In this document: positions 36,310 through 45,473 of the stretch, piece by piece
Layout of the letters: each line of letters begins with the position of its first letter
Position numbering within the stretch: the first letter of the stretch is position 1
DNA from: Actinoallomurus iriomotensis
GTDB taxonomy: Bacteria > Actinomycetota > Actinomycetes > Streptosporangiales > Streptosporangiaceae
Length of the DNA stretch: 64,000 nucleotides
Reading direction: 5' to 3'
Assembly: GCF_030269445.1 (NCBI RefSeq)
Contig: NZ_BSTJ01000001.1
Coordinates: forward strand, 397,898 to 461,897
Position numbers and translations under genes: made by a program
The notes under the pieces: model-generated
Told to the model about the DNA's origin: nothing
Databases searched by the model: none
What the model saw: the letters and a program-made list of their open reading frames with translations, nothing else

Positions 36310-36774
36310 TCAGCGGACCACGACCACCGTGTTCGCCGCACGGTCGTGCAGGCCTCGGTGGTCGCGGTCCCACAGCACGGCGGGGATCAGCAGCACGAGC
36401 AGCACGGCGCGCTCGAAGGCCCACAGGAGCCCGACGCGGCCGCCGTTCGGCACGGCCACGCGCAGCCCGGCGAGCCGCTTGCCGACGGTGGTGCCGAACA
36501 GGCCGGTGAGCAGCCACGAGAGCACCCCGAAGATCGCCAGGGTGACGACGCTGCGCATCGTGGGGCTCCAGTGCAGGAGGGCCGACAGGATCTGCGCCAC
36601 CAGCAGGGCCAGGAACCAGTCGACGACCAGCGCCACGAGCCGGCGGCCGTACCCGGCCACCGAGCCGGGGCCCTGCTGCGGCAGGCCCATCCGCTCCCCC
36701 GGATAGCCGAGGTCGGCGCCTGCCGCGCGGGCGCCCGAGAGCCAGGTTCCGGCCGAACGCCGAGGTTCGCTCAT
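36310..36774 (-). CDS. RDD family membrane protein
   Basis: 154 residues (MSEPRRSAGTW) with three membrane helices. The RDD motif region is YGRRLVALVVDWFLALL (Arg and Asp in the first helix) and TVGKRLAGLRV. The C terminus is WDRDHRGLHDRAANTVVVVR, standard for the family. Transport roles have been proposed for some members. It is convergent with the DUF4191 gene (5-bp gap) and divergent from glnA. This DUF4191-RDD-glnA order is conserved in Actinobacteria. Confidence 0.93.
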   Translation of the reverse strand: MSEPRRSAGTWLSGARAAGADLGYPGERMGLPQQGPGSVAGYGRRLVALVVDWFLALLVAQILSALLHWSPTMRSVVTLAIFGVLSWLLTGLFGTTVGKRLAGLRVAVPNGGRVGLLWAFERAVLLVLLIPAVLWDRDHRGLHDRAANTVVVVR

Positions 36775-36823
36775 GACCCCAAAGCTATCCGCCACCGGTG
36801 ATCATCCGGCGCCGGGGTTGCAT

Positions 36824-36861
36824 GTAACACGTGCGAAACACATGGGACACGGCTTGGAAAC
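36824..36861 (+). promoter_or_regulatory. GlnR box upstream of glnA
   Basis: Four half-sites with exact 6-base spacing: GTAAC (36824), GAAAC (36835), GACAC (36846), GAAAC (36857). This is the a-b-a-b arrangement known for GlnR targets. A possible -35 TTGGAA (36855) and -10 TGATAG (36877) follow with a 16-bp spacer, so the box overlaps the promoter. Confidence 0.85.
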
Positions 36862-36909
36862 GGCCGGTGCATAGCGTGATAGCGCCCTGAAAACACCCTA
36901 GGAGGTCGG

Positions 36910-38334
36910 ATGTTCAGCAGTGCCAGCGAGGTCCTGAAATACATCAAGGACGAAGGGGTACAGTTCGTCGATGTCAGGTTCACTGACCTGCCGGGCACGA
37001 CGCAGCACTTCACGTTCCCCGTGAACAACTTCGGTGAGAGCGTCTTCACCGACGGCCTGATGTTCGACGGGTCCTCCATCCGTGGTTTTCAGGAGATCCA
37101 CGAGTCGGACATGCTGTTGCTGCCGGACCCCACGACGGCTGTCATCGACCCGTTCCGCCAGCACAAGACCCTGAACATCACTTTCTTCGTGCACGACCCG
37201 CTCACCGGCGAGGCGTACACCCGTGACCCCCGCAACGTCGCCCGCAAGGCCGAGGACTACCTGCGCGGCACGGGCATCGCGGACACGGCGTTCTTCGGGC
37301 CCGAGGCGGAGTTCTACATCTTCGACGACGTGCGGTTCGAGACGAGCCAGCACGAGTCGTTCTACCACATCGACTCGGTCGAGGGCGCCTGGAACACCGG
37401 CCGCAAGGAAGAGGGCGGCAACCTCGGGTACAAGCCGCGTTACAAGGGCGGCTACTTCCCGGTGCCGCCGATGGACCACTTCACCGACCTGCGCTCGGAG
37501 ATGGTCCGGCAGCTGACCGAGTGCGGCATCGAGGTCGAGATGCAGCACCACGAGGTGGGCACCGCCGGCCAGGCCGAGATCGACTTCCGTTTCGGCACGC
37601 TGCTGAAGACCGCCGACGACCTGATGCTCTACAAGTACATCGTCAAGAGCGTCGCCCGGCAGGCGGGCAAGACGGTCACCTTCATGCCGAAGCCGATCTT
37701 CGGTGACAACGGCTCCGGCATGCACTGCCACCAGTCGCTGTGGAAGGACGGCTCGCCGCTCTTCTACGACGAGGTCGGCTACGCCGGGCTGTCGGACCTG
37801 GCCCGCTACTACATCGGCGGCCTGCTCAAGCACGCCGCCTCGCTGCTGGCCTTCACCAACCCGACGGTGAACTCCTACCACCGCCTGGTGCCGGGCTACG
37901 AGGCACCGGTCAACCTGGTCTACTCCCAGCGCAACCGCTCGGCCTGCGTCCGCATCCCGATCACCGGTTCGAACCCCAAGGCCAAGCGCCTGGAGTTCCG
38001 CGTTCCGGACCCGTCCTGCAACCCGTACCTCGCCTTCCCGGCGATGCTCATGGCGGGCCTCGACGGCATCAAGAACAAGATCGAGCCGCCGGAGCCGGTG
38101 GACAAGGACCTGTACGAGCTGCCGCCGGAGGAGGCCCGCAGCGTCCCGCAGGTGCCGGGCTCGCTGGAGGCGGTCCTGGCCGCACTCGAGGCCGACCACG
38201 ACTACCTGCTCGAGGGCGGCGTGTTCACGCCGGACCTGATCGAGACGTGGGTCGCCTACAAGCGTGAGAACGAGCTGGACCCGATCCGCCTCCGCCCGCA
38301 CCCGCACGAGTTCGAGCTGTACTACGACTGCTGA
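36910..38334 (+). CDS. glnA: Glutamine synthetase type I (beta)
   Basis: Main ammonium-assimilating enzyme, dodecameric. 474 residues with [16 protein letters not shown] and metal motifs [11 protein letters not shown] and [15 protein letters not shown], and [28 protein letters not shown] in pieces. The adenylylation site is Tyr402 in [11 protein letters not shown]. The adenylyltransferase GlnE is encoded in this window, so post-translational control is expected. AGGAGG lies just before the ATG. Transcription is probably controlled by GlnR (box at 36824). A strong hairpin terminator follows. Confidence 0.98.
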   Translation: MFSSASEVLKYIKDEGVQFVDVRFTDLPGTTQHFTFPVNNFGESVFTDGLMFDGSSIRGFQEIHESDMLLLPDPTTAVIDPFRQHKTLNITFFVHDPLTGEAYTRDPRNVARKAEDYLRGTGIADTAFFGPEAEFYIFDDVRFETSQHESFYHIDSVEGAWNTGRKEEGGNLGYKPRYKGGYFPVPPMDHFTDLRSEMVRQLTECGIEVEMQHHEVGTAGQAEIDFRFGTLLKTADDLMLYKYIVKSVARQAGKTVTFMPKPIFGDNGSGMHCHQSLWKDGSPLFYDEVGYAGLSDLARYYIGGLLKHAASLLAFTNPTVNSYHRLVPGYEAPVNLVYSQRNRSACVRIPITGSNPKAKRLEFRVPDPSCNPYLAFPAMLMAGLDGIKNKIEPPEPVDKDLYELPPEEARSVPQVPGSLEAVLAALEADHDYLLEGGVFTPDLIETWVAYKRENELDPIRLRPHPHEFELYYDC

Positions 38335-38369
38335 GCGCCGGGCGCCCCGCGCCCTCCGCGACACGTGAC

Positions 38370-38402
38370 CGGCCCGGTCCGCCGCCCAGGCGGACCGGGC
38401 CG
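38370..38402 (+). terminator. Hairpin terminator after glnA
   Basis: A perfect 14-bp stem: CGGCCCGGTCCGCC at 38370-38383 pairs with 38389-38402 across a five-base loop. It is followed by TTCGTCGTC and lies 35 bp after the glnA stop. Confidence 0.85.
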
Positions 38403-38505
38403 TTCGTCGTCGCCCGCCCGTTGTCGTGGGGTGATGTCCGGCCGCTTATGGACGATCACTCATCCGCACTAGGCGTGGGACACGTGGTGTCATAGCGTCT
38501 CAAGC

Positions 38506-39003
38506 ATGGACACGCCGCTGGTGTTGCTCGACGTGGACGGTGTTCTCAATCCTCTGCAGCGTTCGCCCGGCTATCAGCGGTACCGGGCCACGCCGAACGG
38601 CGTCACCTTCCGGCTGTTGCTCAACCCCCGCCACGGGCCGATGCTGACCGCGCTCGCCGAGGAGACCGGCGCGGAACTCGTCTGGGCCAGCTACTGGACC
38701 GACGCGGCCAACGAGTGGATCGCCCCACGGGTCGGCCTGCCCGAGTTGCGCGCCATCCCGATCCCCCCGCGCGACCCCGTGTACTCCTACGGGGGCTGGA
38801 AGGCGCGGCACGTCGCCGAGTGGATCGGCGAGCGGCCTTTCGTATGGTTGGAGGACGAACCGGATGTTCCGGACGTCCTCGCGACCGGGCCGGCGCTCGG
38901 CCCGCATCTGATCGTGGGAGTGGATCCGGAGGAGGGCCTGACCGAGGTCCACGTGGAGCAGGCGCGCGGCTGGCTGGAACAACTGCGGCAGCGCGCGCGT
39001 TAG
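38506..39003 (+). CDS. HAD-like hydrolase domain protein
   Basis: 165 residues starting MDTPLVLLDVDGVLNPLQRSPG; DVDGVLN is HAD motif I with the nucleophilic Asp. LVWASYWTDAANEWI corresponds to motif II, and FVWLEDEPDVPD holds the acidic motif. It has no cap domain. Such short HAD proteins are common in actinomycetes and their substrates are unknown. ATG start at 38506. It lies between the glnA terminator and the OsmC gene, in the same direction. Confidence 0.85.
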   Translation: MDTPLVLLDVDGVLNPLQRSPGYQRYRATPNGVTFRLLLNPRHGPMLTALAEETGAELVWASYWTDAANEWIAPRVGLPELRAIPIPPRDPVYSYGGWKARHVAEWIGERPFVWLEDEPDVPDVLATGPALGPHLIVGVDPEEGLTEVHVEQARGWLEQLRQRAR

Positions 39004-39045
39004 GGGCCGCGTTAGTAGGGCAGTCCGGCGACAAGGGGGATGATC

Positions 39046-39456
39046 ATGGCTTCGGTACGGGTCGAGCGCACCGACGACGGCGGCTTCGTGGCCACCAACG
39101 GCCGCGGCGCGCGGGTGGCCATCGGGGGTTCGGGAGACGACGGCGTCTTCACGCCCGTCGAGCTGCTGCTCGCCGCGCTGGGCGGCTGCGAGATCGTCAC
39201 GGTCGAGCCGCTTACGTCCGAACGCGGCCACCGGCTCGTACGCCTCGCGGCCACCGTCGAGGCCGAGAAGGTCGCGCCGACCCGCCTGGGCGCCGTCACC
39301 GTCACCTACGACGTCGAGCTCCCCGAGGGCGACGAGGACGCCGCGAGGGTCTTCACCGACGTCGCGCACCGGGTGCACGACAACCACTGCACGGTCGGCC
39401 GCGCCCTGCGCGAGACCACCCCGACGGAGCAGATTCTGCCCGATCTCGCGCGTTAG
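39046..39456 (+). CDS. OsmC family protein
   Basis: 136 residues with the OsmC fold. The first strand segment ASVRVERTDDGGFVATNGRGARVAIGG precedes TPVELLLAALGGCEIVTVEPL (the peroxidatic Cys) and FTDVAHRVHDNHCTVGRALRE (the second Cys). The pair is typical for organic hydroperoxide-reducing OsmC/Ohr proteins. The ATG at 39046 is favoured over 39040 because AAGGGG lies 6-7 bases upstream of it. It follows the HAD gene by 42 bp. Confidence 0.88.
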   Translation: MASVRVERTDDGGFVATNGRGARVAIGGSGDDGVFTPVELLLAALGGCEIVTVEPLTSERGHRLVRLAATVEAEKVAPTRLGAVTVTYDVELPEGDEDAARVFTDVAHRVHDNHCTVGRALRETTPTEQILPDLAR

Positions 39457-39536
39457 CGCCCGAAATCGGCGCTTGACGAACACTTCCGCGCATTATTGGC
39501 TGTTCGCGGTTGTTCTGAATCGCGAGGAGTTCCCCC

Positions 39537-42170
39537 ATGCGCAGGCTCTGGGCCCCCGTCACCGCCCTGCTCGCCACCGCGGCCGTCACCGCGCCCCTGC
39601 CCGGCCCGACCCCACCGGCACACGCGTCGGCCACCGCGACCGTCTGGCCCACGCCGCAGCAGATCAACGACCGGTCCGACGGCTTCCGCCTCCCCCGCAC
39701 GGTCGGGCTGGTCGCCACGGCCGACGCCGACGCGCCCGCGCTGCGGACGGTGCGGGCGGTCCTGAAGAAGGCCGGCGCGACCGACATCCGGCAGTCGGCG
39801 GCCGACCCGAAGACCGAGGTGACCGTCTGGCTGTCCGGCGGCGCGCCCGTGCTGAAGGGCCTCGGCGTCGCCGACCACACCGGGCTGGGGCCCGAGGGTT
39901 ACGTGCTGGCCGCGGGCCGGTACCGCGGACGCGACCACATCGTCCTCGACGGCGCCGACGGCACGGGCGCCTTCTACGCGGCCGAGACGTTCGGGCAGCT
40001 GGTGCGCGAGCGCTGGATGCCGGGCGTCGCCGTACGCGACTGGCCCGCGATGCGTTACCGCGGTTCGATCGAGGGCTTCTACGGCACTCCGTGGTCCCAC
40101 GAGGACCGGCTGGCCCACCTCGACTACCTCGGCGCGCACAAGATGAACACCTACGAGTACGCGCCGAAGGACGACCCGTACCACCGGGAACGCTGGCGCG
40201 ACCCGTACCCGGCCGACGAGCTCGCCCAGCTCGGCGCGCTGGTGAGCCGGGCCCGCGACAACCACGTGGAGTTCACCTTCGCCCTCTCCCCCGGCCTGTC
40301 GATCTGCTACTCCTCCCAGGCGGACGTGGACGCGCTGATCGCCAAGCTGGAGGCCGTGTACGACCTTGGCGGACGGGCGTTCAACGTGCCGTTCGACGAC
40401 ATCGACTACGGCGTCTGGCACTGCGCGGCCGACAAGGACAAGTTCGGCGACGGCGCGGCCGGAGCGGGCGCGGCGCAGGCGTACGTGCTGAACAAGGTGC
40501 AGGCGTGGGCGCGCGCCAAGGGCGACGTGCATCCGCTGCAGATGGTGCCGACCGAGTACTCCAACGTGACCGACTCGCCGTACAAGCAGGCCCTGCGCGA
40601 CAAGCTGGACCCGGACGTGATCGTGCACTGGACCGGCGTCGGCGTCATCCCGGCGACGATCACGGTCGACGAGGCGAAGCAGGCCGAGAAGGTGTTCGGC
40701 CACCCGATCCTGGTCTGGGACAACTACCCGGTCAACGACTACATCGCCGGGCGGCTGCCGCTGGCCGCCTACACGGGCCGGGAGAGCGGCCTGTCCGGCT
40801 CGATCACCGGGATCATCTCCAACCCGTCCAACCAGGCCGCGGTGAGCGACGTCGCGCTGTTCTCCTTCGCCGACTTCGGCTGGCACGACGCCACGTACGA
40901 CGCCGGGCGCGCCTGGGCGGCGGCCCTGGCCGAGCGCGCCGGCGGTGACCGGGAGACGATCGCCGCGCTGCGCGCCTTCGCGGACGTGTCGACCTACGAC
41001 GGCCGGCTGCACCTGACCCAGGCGCCCGAGCTGGCCGCCGCCGTGAACGCCTTCTGGCGGCGCTGGGACGCCGGCGACCACCACGGCTCCGTCCGCGACC
41101 TGCGGACGCGCGTACGGGCGCTCGCCGCCGCCCCGGCCCGGATCCGGGCCGGCGTCATCGATCCCGCCTTCGCCGACGAGGCCAAGGCGTGGCTCGACGC
41201 CACCGAACTCTGGGCGCAGGCGATGGACGCCGCCCTCGACATGATCACCCACCCGCTCGCGCACGGCTGGGCCGACCGGCGGCGCGTCGACGCCCTGGTG
41301 GCACGGGCGAACGCCATCCGCGACACCCGCGAACCGCACAGCGGCACCGCGCCCAAGATCGGTGACGGGGTGATCGACCGGTTCCTCACCACGGCGAAGG
41401 CGGCGTTCGACCGTACGGCCGGCGTGCAAGCCGTACGGCCGGCCGGGATCACCTCCCTGGCGCAGTACCAGGACAACGCCCCCGCCCGGATGACCGACGG
41501 CGACACCGGCACGTACTTCTGGAGCAACGCGGCGCCGGCGGCCGGCGACTGGGTCGGCGTCGACTTCGGCGAGCCGCGGCCGATCGGCGACGTCGGCGTC
41601 CTCATGGGCAAGTCCGGCAGTCCGAACGACTACATCCACGCCGGGACGCTGGAGTACTCCACCGACGGCTCCTCCTGGACGCCGCTGGCGGACGGGACCA
41701 CGGCGGAGGTGCACGCCACCGCGCCGGCCCGCACGACCGCACGGTACGTCCGTTACCGGGCCACGGCGGCCAATGACGGGTACTGGTGCGTGGTGCGGGA
41801 GTTCCAGGTGAGCGTCCCGGGCCAGATCACCTACACCGTCACGGGCGGCCCGGCCGGTGACCTGGCCGCCGCGGCCGACGGGTCGCTGGACACCGCCTAC
41901 ACCGCCTCGGCCGCCCCGGCGGCGGGCGACGCGCTCGTCGTGACGCCCTCGGCGGCACGGCGGCTGGCGCGCGTCCGGGTGCTGGGTTCGGCGGGCACCG
42001 CCGCGGTGGAGGTCAGGTCGGGTGACACCTGGCGCCACATCGGTATCCTCCGTAACGGGTACGCCGACCTGCCCGCCGGTGGCGATCCGGTCGACGCCGT
42101 GCGTCTGACCTGGGAGTCCGGCTCACCGGCGCCCTCGATCAGCGAGGTCGTGCCGGTCCCGGCCGAGTGA
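39537..42170 (+). CDS. Secreted beta-N-acetylglucosaminidase/hyaluronidase, GH84
   Basis: 877 residues. Signal peptide (1-31, AHASA), an N-terminal GH20b-like domain (about 35-165), then the GH84 catalytic barrel from YRGSIEGFYGTPWSHEDR. The catalytic acid pair is Asp287-Asp288 in VPFDDIDYGVWHC. A helical domain follows, then F5/8-type carbohydrate-binding modules at the C terminus (about 625-757, with YFWSNAAPAAGDWVGVDFG and YVRYRATAANDGYWCVVREF) and a second smaller beta domain. Expected to release GlcNAc from glycans outside the cell. Single gene with its own ribosome site (GCGAGGAG) upstream of the ATG. Confidence 0.93.
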   Translation: MRRLWAPVTALLATAAVTAPLPGPTPPAHASATATVWPTPQQINDRSDGFRLPRTVGLVATADADAPALRTVRAVLKKAGATDIRQSAADPKTEVTVWLSGGAPVLKGLGVADHTGLGPEGYVLAAGRYRGRDHIVLDGADGTGAFYAAETFGQLVRERWMPGVAVRDWPAMRYRGSIEGFYGTPWSHEDRLAHLDYLGAHKMNTYEYAPKDDPYHRERWRDPYPADELAQLGALVSRARDNHVEFTFALSPGLSICYSSQADVDALIAKLEAVYDLGGRAFNVPFDDIDYGVWHCAADKDKFGDGAAGAGAAQAYVLNKVQAWARAKGDVHPLQMVPTEYSNVTDSPYKQALRDKLDPDVIVHWTGVGVIPATITVDEAKQAEKVFGHPILVWDNYPVNDYIAGRLPLAAYTGRESGLSGSITGIISNPSNQAAVSDVALFSFADFGWHDATYDAGRAWAAALAERAGGDRETIAALRAFADVSTYDGRLHLTQAPELAAAVNAFWRRWDAGDHHGSVRDLRTRVRALAAAPARIRAGVIDPAFADEAKAWLDATELWAQAMDAALDMITHPLAHGWADRRRVDALVARANAIRDTREPHSGTAPKIGDGVIDRFLTTAKAAFDRTAGVQAVRPAGITSLAQYQDNAPARMTDGDTGTYFWSNAAPAAGDWVGVDFGEPRPIGDVGVLMGKSGSPNDYIHAGTLEYSTDGSSWTPLADGTTAEVHATAPARTTARYVRYRATAANDGYWCVVREFQVSVPGQITYTVTGGPAGDLAAAADGSLDTAYTASAAPAAGDALVVTPSAARRLARVRVLGSAGTAAVEVRSGDTWRHIGILRNGYADLPAGGDPVDAVRLTWESGSPAPSISEVVPVPAE

Positions 42171-42294
42171 TCGCCGGAGGAGATCCGGGCGACCGTATCC
42201 ACCCTGAGGACTAGGGCGTGTACTCATATGGGCCGAGTCGCAGACCATTCCTGGAGGTGATCACAAAAGCCGGGCTTTCCTTCAGGATCTAGAC

Positions 42295-43119
42295 ATGGCC
42301 CAGCTCGCCCAACCCTGTCGCCCGGCACCGCGCGACATCGACCTGAAGGGTTCGTGGTCGCCCCGGCTCTGGCGGGAGATCGCCCTGATCGCCGTCTTCT
42401 ACGGCGCGTACACCCTCGTGCGCCTGGTGATCCCGCACAACGAGTCGGCGGCGTACGTCCACGCCGGGCAGGTCATGCGCCTGGAGCACGCCCTGGGGCC
42501 GAACGTCGAACTGGCGCTCAACCGCGCGCTGCTGCGCATGCCCCTGCTGGCCAAGGCCGCCAACATCTTCTACGCGACCGCCCATTTCCTGGTCACGCTG
42601 GTGGTGCTGGTGTGGCTCTACCGCCGGCGTCCGCGGCAGTACCGGTGGCTGCGCACGTCGCTGCTGCTGGCCACCGCGATCGCCCTCGTCGGGTTCTGGA
42701 TCTACCCGCTGGCGCCGCCGCGTTTCCTCGGCGGCGCGGGCTTCGTCGACCCGGTGACCGCCCTCCACAGCTTCGGCCTGTACTCCTCGCCCCAGGCGGG
42801 CTCGCTCACGAACCAGTTCGCCGCCATGCCCTCGATGCACGCGGGCTGGGCGGTCTGGTGCGCGGTGGCGGTGATCGCGAGTACCCGCCGGCCGCTGGTC
42901 AGGGCCCTGGCGACGCTCTACCCGATCGTCACGGTCACCGTGATCTTCTCGACCGCCAACCACTACCTGCTGGACGCCGTGGCAGGGATCACCGTGATGG
43001 CGTTCGCCCTGTCCGCAGGCCTTATCCTCCATCTGCGGGAGAACCGGTCACGTCCAGCGAAGGATCACGAAGTGACAAACAAGACAACTATTGCCGATAG
43101 TCCAGGCGGCCGGATCTGA
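42295..43119 (+). CDS. PAP2 superfamily membrane phosphatase/transferase, copy 1
   Basis: 274 residues with about six membrane helices. The PAP2 active site is split: MPSMHAGWA (His182, acting on phosphate) and ANHYLLDAVAG (His223, Asp227). The KxxxxxxRP first motif is not obvious; the arrangement fits the PAP2_3/Aur1-like branch acting on lipid phosphates or transferring head groups. ATG at 42295. It is paralogous to the next gene and sits just before the lanthipeptide cluster; a role in lipid composition is possible but unproven. Confidence 0.88.
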   Translation: MAQLAQPCRPAPRDIDLKGSWSPRLWREIALIAVFYGAYTLVRLVIPHNESAAYVHAGQVMRLEHALGPNVELALNRALLRMPLLAKAANIFYATAHFLVTLVVLVWLYRRRPRQYRWLRTSLLLATAIALVGFWIYPLAPPRFLGGAGFVDPVTALHSFGLYSSPQAGSLTNQFAAMPSMHAGWAVWCAVAVIASTRRPLVRALATLYPIVTVTVIFSTANHYLLDAVAGITVMAFALSAGLILHLRENRSRPAKDHEVTNKTTIADSPGGRI

Positions 43120-43123
43120 CACC

Positions 43124-43933
43124 ATGGGGATCATGTCGAGTTCGGCCGTAGCGCCAGTCGCCACGGGCGACGCGACTGAGGCACCGGAGGACAAGCCGGC
43201 CGGGGTACGACCGCGCGTCTGGCGCGAGATCCTGCTCATCGCCCTCTGCTACACGGCGTACTCCTTCGTACGCAATCTGGTACCCACGACGCACACGGCG
43301 GCGCTTCGACTCGGCGGACGGATCCTCAACCTCGAGCACCTGCTGCACATCGGCTTCGAACTCCCGCTCAACCACCTGTTCGTACGCGTGCACTGGATCG
43401 GCGTCGTCGCGAACTACTACTACTCGACCCTGCACTTCATCGTGACCCCGGGCATCCTGGCCTGGCTGTACGTCCGCCACCAGGACCGCTACGTCTTCTA
43501 CCGGCGGCTGATCTTCGCGACGACGGTACTCGCGCTGGTCGGCTTCTATCTGCTGCCCCTCGCGCCGCCGAGGATGCTGCCGGGATACGTCGACACGGTG
43601 CTGGTCTGGCACACCCACGGCCTGTACGCCTCGGGCGCCTCACCGGTCGGCTCCGTGTCGAACCAGTACGCGGCGATGCCGTCCCTGCACACCGGCTGGG
43701 CGCTGTGGTGCGCGATCGCCGTCTCGGACGTGATCCGGCGCCCCTGGGCCAAGATCCTGCCGTTCCTCTACCCGCTGGCGACGGTGCTCGTCATCCTGGG
43801 CACGGCGAACCACTACTTCCTGGACGCGGTCGGCGGCGCGGTGACACTGGGCTGCGGCTACCTGGCCGCCCGGGGCGTCCGCCTGGTCATCCCCCGCCTG
43901 GGCCCCGTCGCGCGGGTGTTCTCCACCGACTAG
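43124..43933 (+). CDS. PAP2 superfamily membrane phosphatase/transferase, copy 2
   Basis: 269 residues from the ATG at 43124; an ATG at 43133 (MSSSAVAPVATG) is equally good, and an in-frame upstream ATG at 43091 would overlap copy 1. The same core is present: WREILLIALCYTAYSFVRNLVP, LVGFYLLPLAPPRM, QYAAMPSLHTGWALWCAIAV and GTANHYFLDAVGGAVTL (His...Asp). It aligns along its whole length with copy 1, so the two arose by tandem duplication. It starts 4 bp after copy 1, presumably in one transcript. Confidence 0.87.
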   Translation: MGIMSSSAVAPVATGDATEAPEDKPAGVRPRVWREILLIALCYTAYSFVRNLVPTTHTAALRLGGRILNLEHLLHIGFELPLNHLFVRVHWIGVVANYYYSTLHFIVTPGILAWLYVRHQDRYVFYRRLIFATTVLALVGFYLLPLAPPRMLPGYVDTVLVWHTHGLYASGASPVGSVSNQYAAMPSLHTGWALWCAIAVSDVIRRPWAKILPFLYPLATVLVILGTANHYFLDAVGGAVTLGCGYLAARGVRLVIPRLGPVARVFSTD

Positions 43934-44626
43934 GGCCGCGGCCCCTTCGCGGGGCGGCGTAATGGCGGCCGTGGGCGGCCGTCGGCGTGAACAGGCAGCG
44001 TACGGGACCGCTTCGCCGGTAGAGCCCCTGCAGCCGCCCGTTCGGGCGGTCAGCGCTGAGCCGTACCGGACTGCTCGCGGTCGAGACCTGGACCGAGGTG
44101 CCGCGGCTGCGGGGGCCGTGCCTTTGCGAGCCCTCATGGCGGACTTGAGCGCGACCTCGCCGTCGGCCGGTGGCCCAGCGTGGCAGAGAGGCGCGCAGCT
44201 CCCTGCACACGGGGCCACCTCTGTGTCCACCGCGGTTCCCTTTGACCTCACCTCTCCGCCTCCCGCGCCACCCGCACCTCCACCCAGGGAAATATCGCCA
44301 CTAATCCGCTTTTAAAGCACCGATCACCCTCGGTCACACGCGCGAAAACGGAACACCGAAATCCACCGTCGGGATCATCCGCGCCGAACGCGCCACCTCA
44401 CGTCGTCTTCCCAGGCCATCGCCCATTGATCGTGATTGTCCCTCAACGTCCATAGCTGTATCGTACGAGCCCGAAACCGGTGACACAGAAGTGCCACGGA
44501 CGCGTCCTCACGGCCGTGACCAAAGAAAGCCCGACTTGACCATAAATCAAATGATTTCGGCGAGTTCCCCCGTCGTCGGCCTCAGAAGCCGGATCGCGGT
44601 ACGAGAAGCGAGTCTGGAGTTCAGTC
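43934..44626. other. Non-coding interval before the lanthipeptide cluster
   Basis: About 690 bp with no gene I can support. The first half is GC-rich with short open frames on both strands that resemble no family. The second half (about 44290-44580) is clearly richer in A and T, with TTGACCATAAATCAAATGAT near 44536, and probably contains the promoter of the SARP gene. Confidence 0.6.
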
Positions 44627-45418
44627 GTGCATGGTCTAAATTTCCGCGTCCTCGGTCCGCTCGAGGTCTCCGCCGGCACACGGCGGGTGCCCGTCGCGGC
44701 GGGGAAACAGCGGACACTCCTCGCCACCCTGCTGCTCAGCGCGAACCAGACCGTGCCCATCGAGGAGCTCACCGACCGCCTGTGGTGCGGGGACCCGCCC
44801 CGCGGCCCGCGCGGGGCGCTGCACACGTACGTCACGCGGCTGCGGCAGACGCTCGACCGCCACACCGGCGGCGGGTCCGGGCTGATCAGCACCTCCCCGG
44901 CCGGGTACGGCATCGAGCTCGACGCGGGCGGGCTCGACCTGATCCGCTTCCGCACGATGGTCGCCGAGGCGCGTACGGCCGGGCGGCGCGGCGACCTGAC
45001 CGCCGAGTCCGCCGGGCTCACCGCGGCCCTGTCCCTGTGGCGCGGTCCGGTCCTGTCCGACGTACGGTCGGAGTCCCTGCACCGTGACGTCGTTCCCAGC
45101 CTGATCGAGGAACATCTGCGCACGTTGGAACGGCGGCACGAGGTCGACCTCGCGCTCGGCCGGCACGATCGCCTGGTCGGCGAACTGCGCGCACTGACCG
45201 GCAGGCATCCCTTCCACGAACGCTTCTGGGGTCAGCTGATGGTCGCGCTGTACCGCTGCGGCCGGCCGGCCGAGGCACTCGAGGCGTACGGCGAGGTCAG
45301 CGCGTCGTTGCGCCGCCGTCTCGGCGTCTGCCCGGGGCCGGAGGTACGCGACCTGCACACCGCGATCCTGCGCGACGACCCCCGGCTTTCGTCAACGCCA
45401 CCTGAAGGCGAACTGTAA
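44627..45418 (+). CDS. SARP (AfsR/SARP-type) pathway activator
   Basis: 263 residues: an OmpR-like winged-helix DNA-binding domain (about 1-100; FRVLGPLEVSAGTRRVPVAAGKQRTLLATLLL, IEELTDRLW, GALHTYVTRLRQTLD) followed by a bacterial transcriptional activation domain (about 105-250; LDLIRFRTMVAEAR, HPFHERFWGQLMVALYRCGRPAEALEAY). This is the small SARP architecture without ATPase. It probably activates the lanthipeptide operon: heptamer repeats typical of SARP operators overlap its own 3' end just ahead of the next gene. The equivalent in cinnamycin and kyamicin clusters is CinR1/KyaR1. GTG start at 44627 with GGAG upstream. The linked two-component pair of those clusters is not seen here. Confidence 0.93.
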   Translation: MHGLNFRVLGPLEVSAGTRRVPVAAGKQRTLLATLLLSANQTVPIEELTDRLWCGDPPRGPRGALHTYVTRLRQTLDRHTGGGSGLISTSPAGYGIELDAGGLDLIRFRTMVAEARTAGRRGDLTAESAGLTAALSLWRGPVLSDVRSESLHRDVVPSLIEEHLRTLERRHEVDLALGRHDRLVGELRALTGRHPFHERFWGQLMVALYRCGRPAEALEAYGEVSASLRRRLGVCPGPEVRDLHTAILRDDPRLSSTPPEGEL

Positions 45419-45426
45419 GCGGACTG
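45398..45426 (+). promoter_or_regulatory. Candidate SARP operator (three heptamer repeats)
   Basis: CCACCTG at 45398, CGAACTG at 45409 and CGGACTG at 45420, each 11 bases apart, overlap the SARP stop codon. SARP proteins bind direct heptamer repeats with 11-bp spacing close to the -10 region. A TAAGTT at 45441 could serve as -10 for the lanthipeptide operon. Confidence 0.6.
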
Positions 45427-45473
45427 AAAGAACCCCTTCCTAAGTTGGGAACGCCGACAAGGAAAGGGTGCTC

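Noticed and set aside
38500-39483. Minus-strand frame of 327 codons opposite the HAD and OsmC genes
   Set aside because: Both plus-strand genes have clear motifs and ribosome sites; the antisense frame has none.
43962-44315. 117-codon plus-strand frame before the SARP gene
   Set aside because: Pro/Ala/Arg-rich, no ribosome site, overlapped by an equally open minus-strand frame; no family resemblance.
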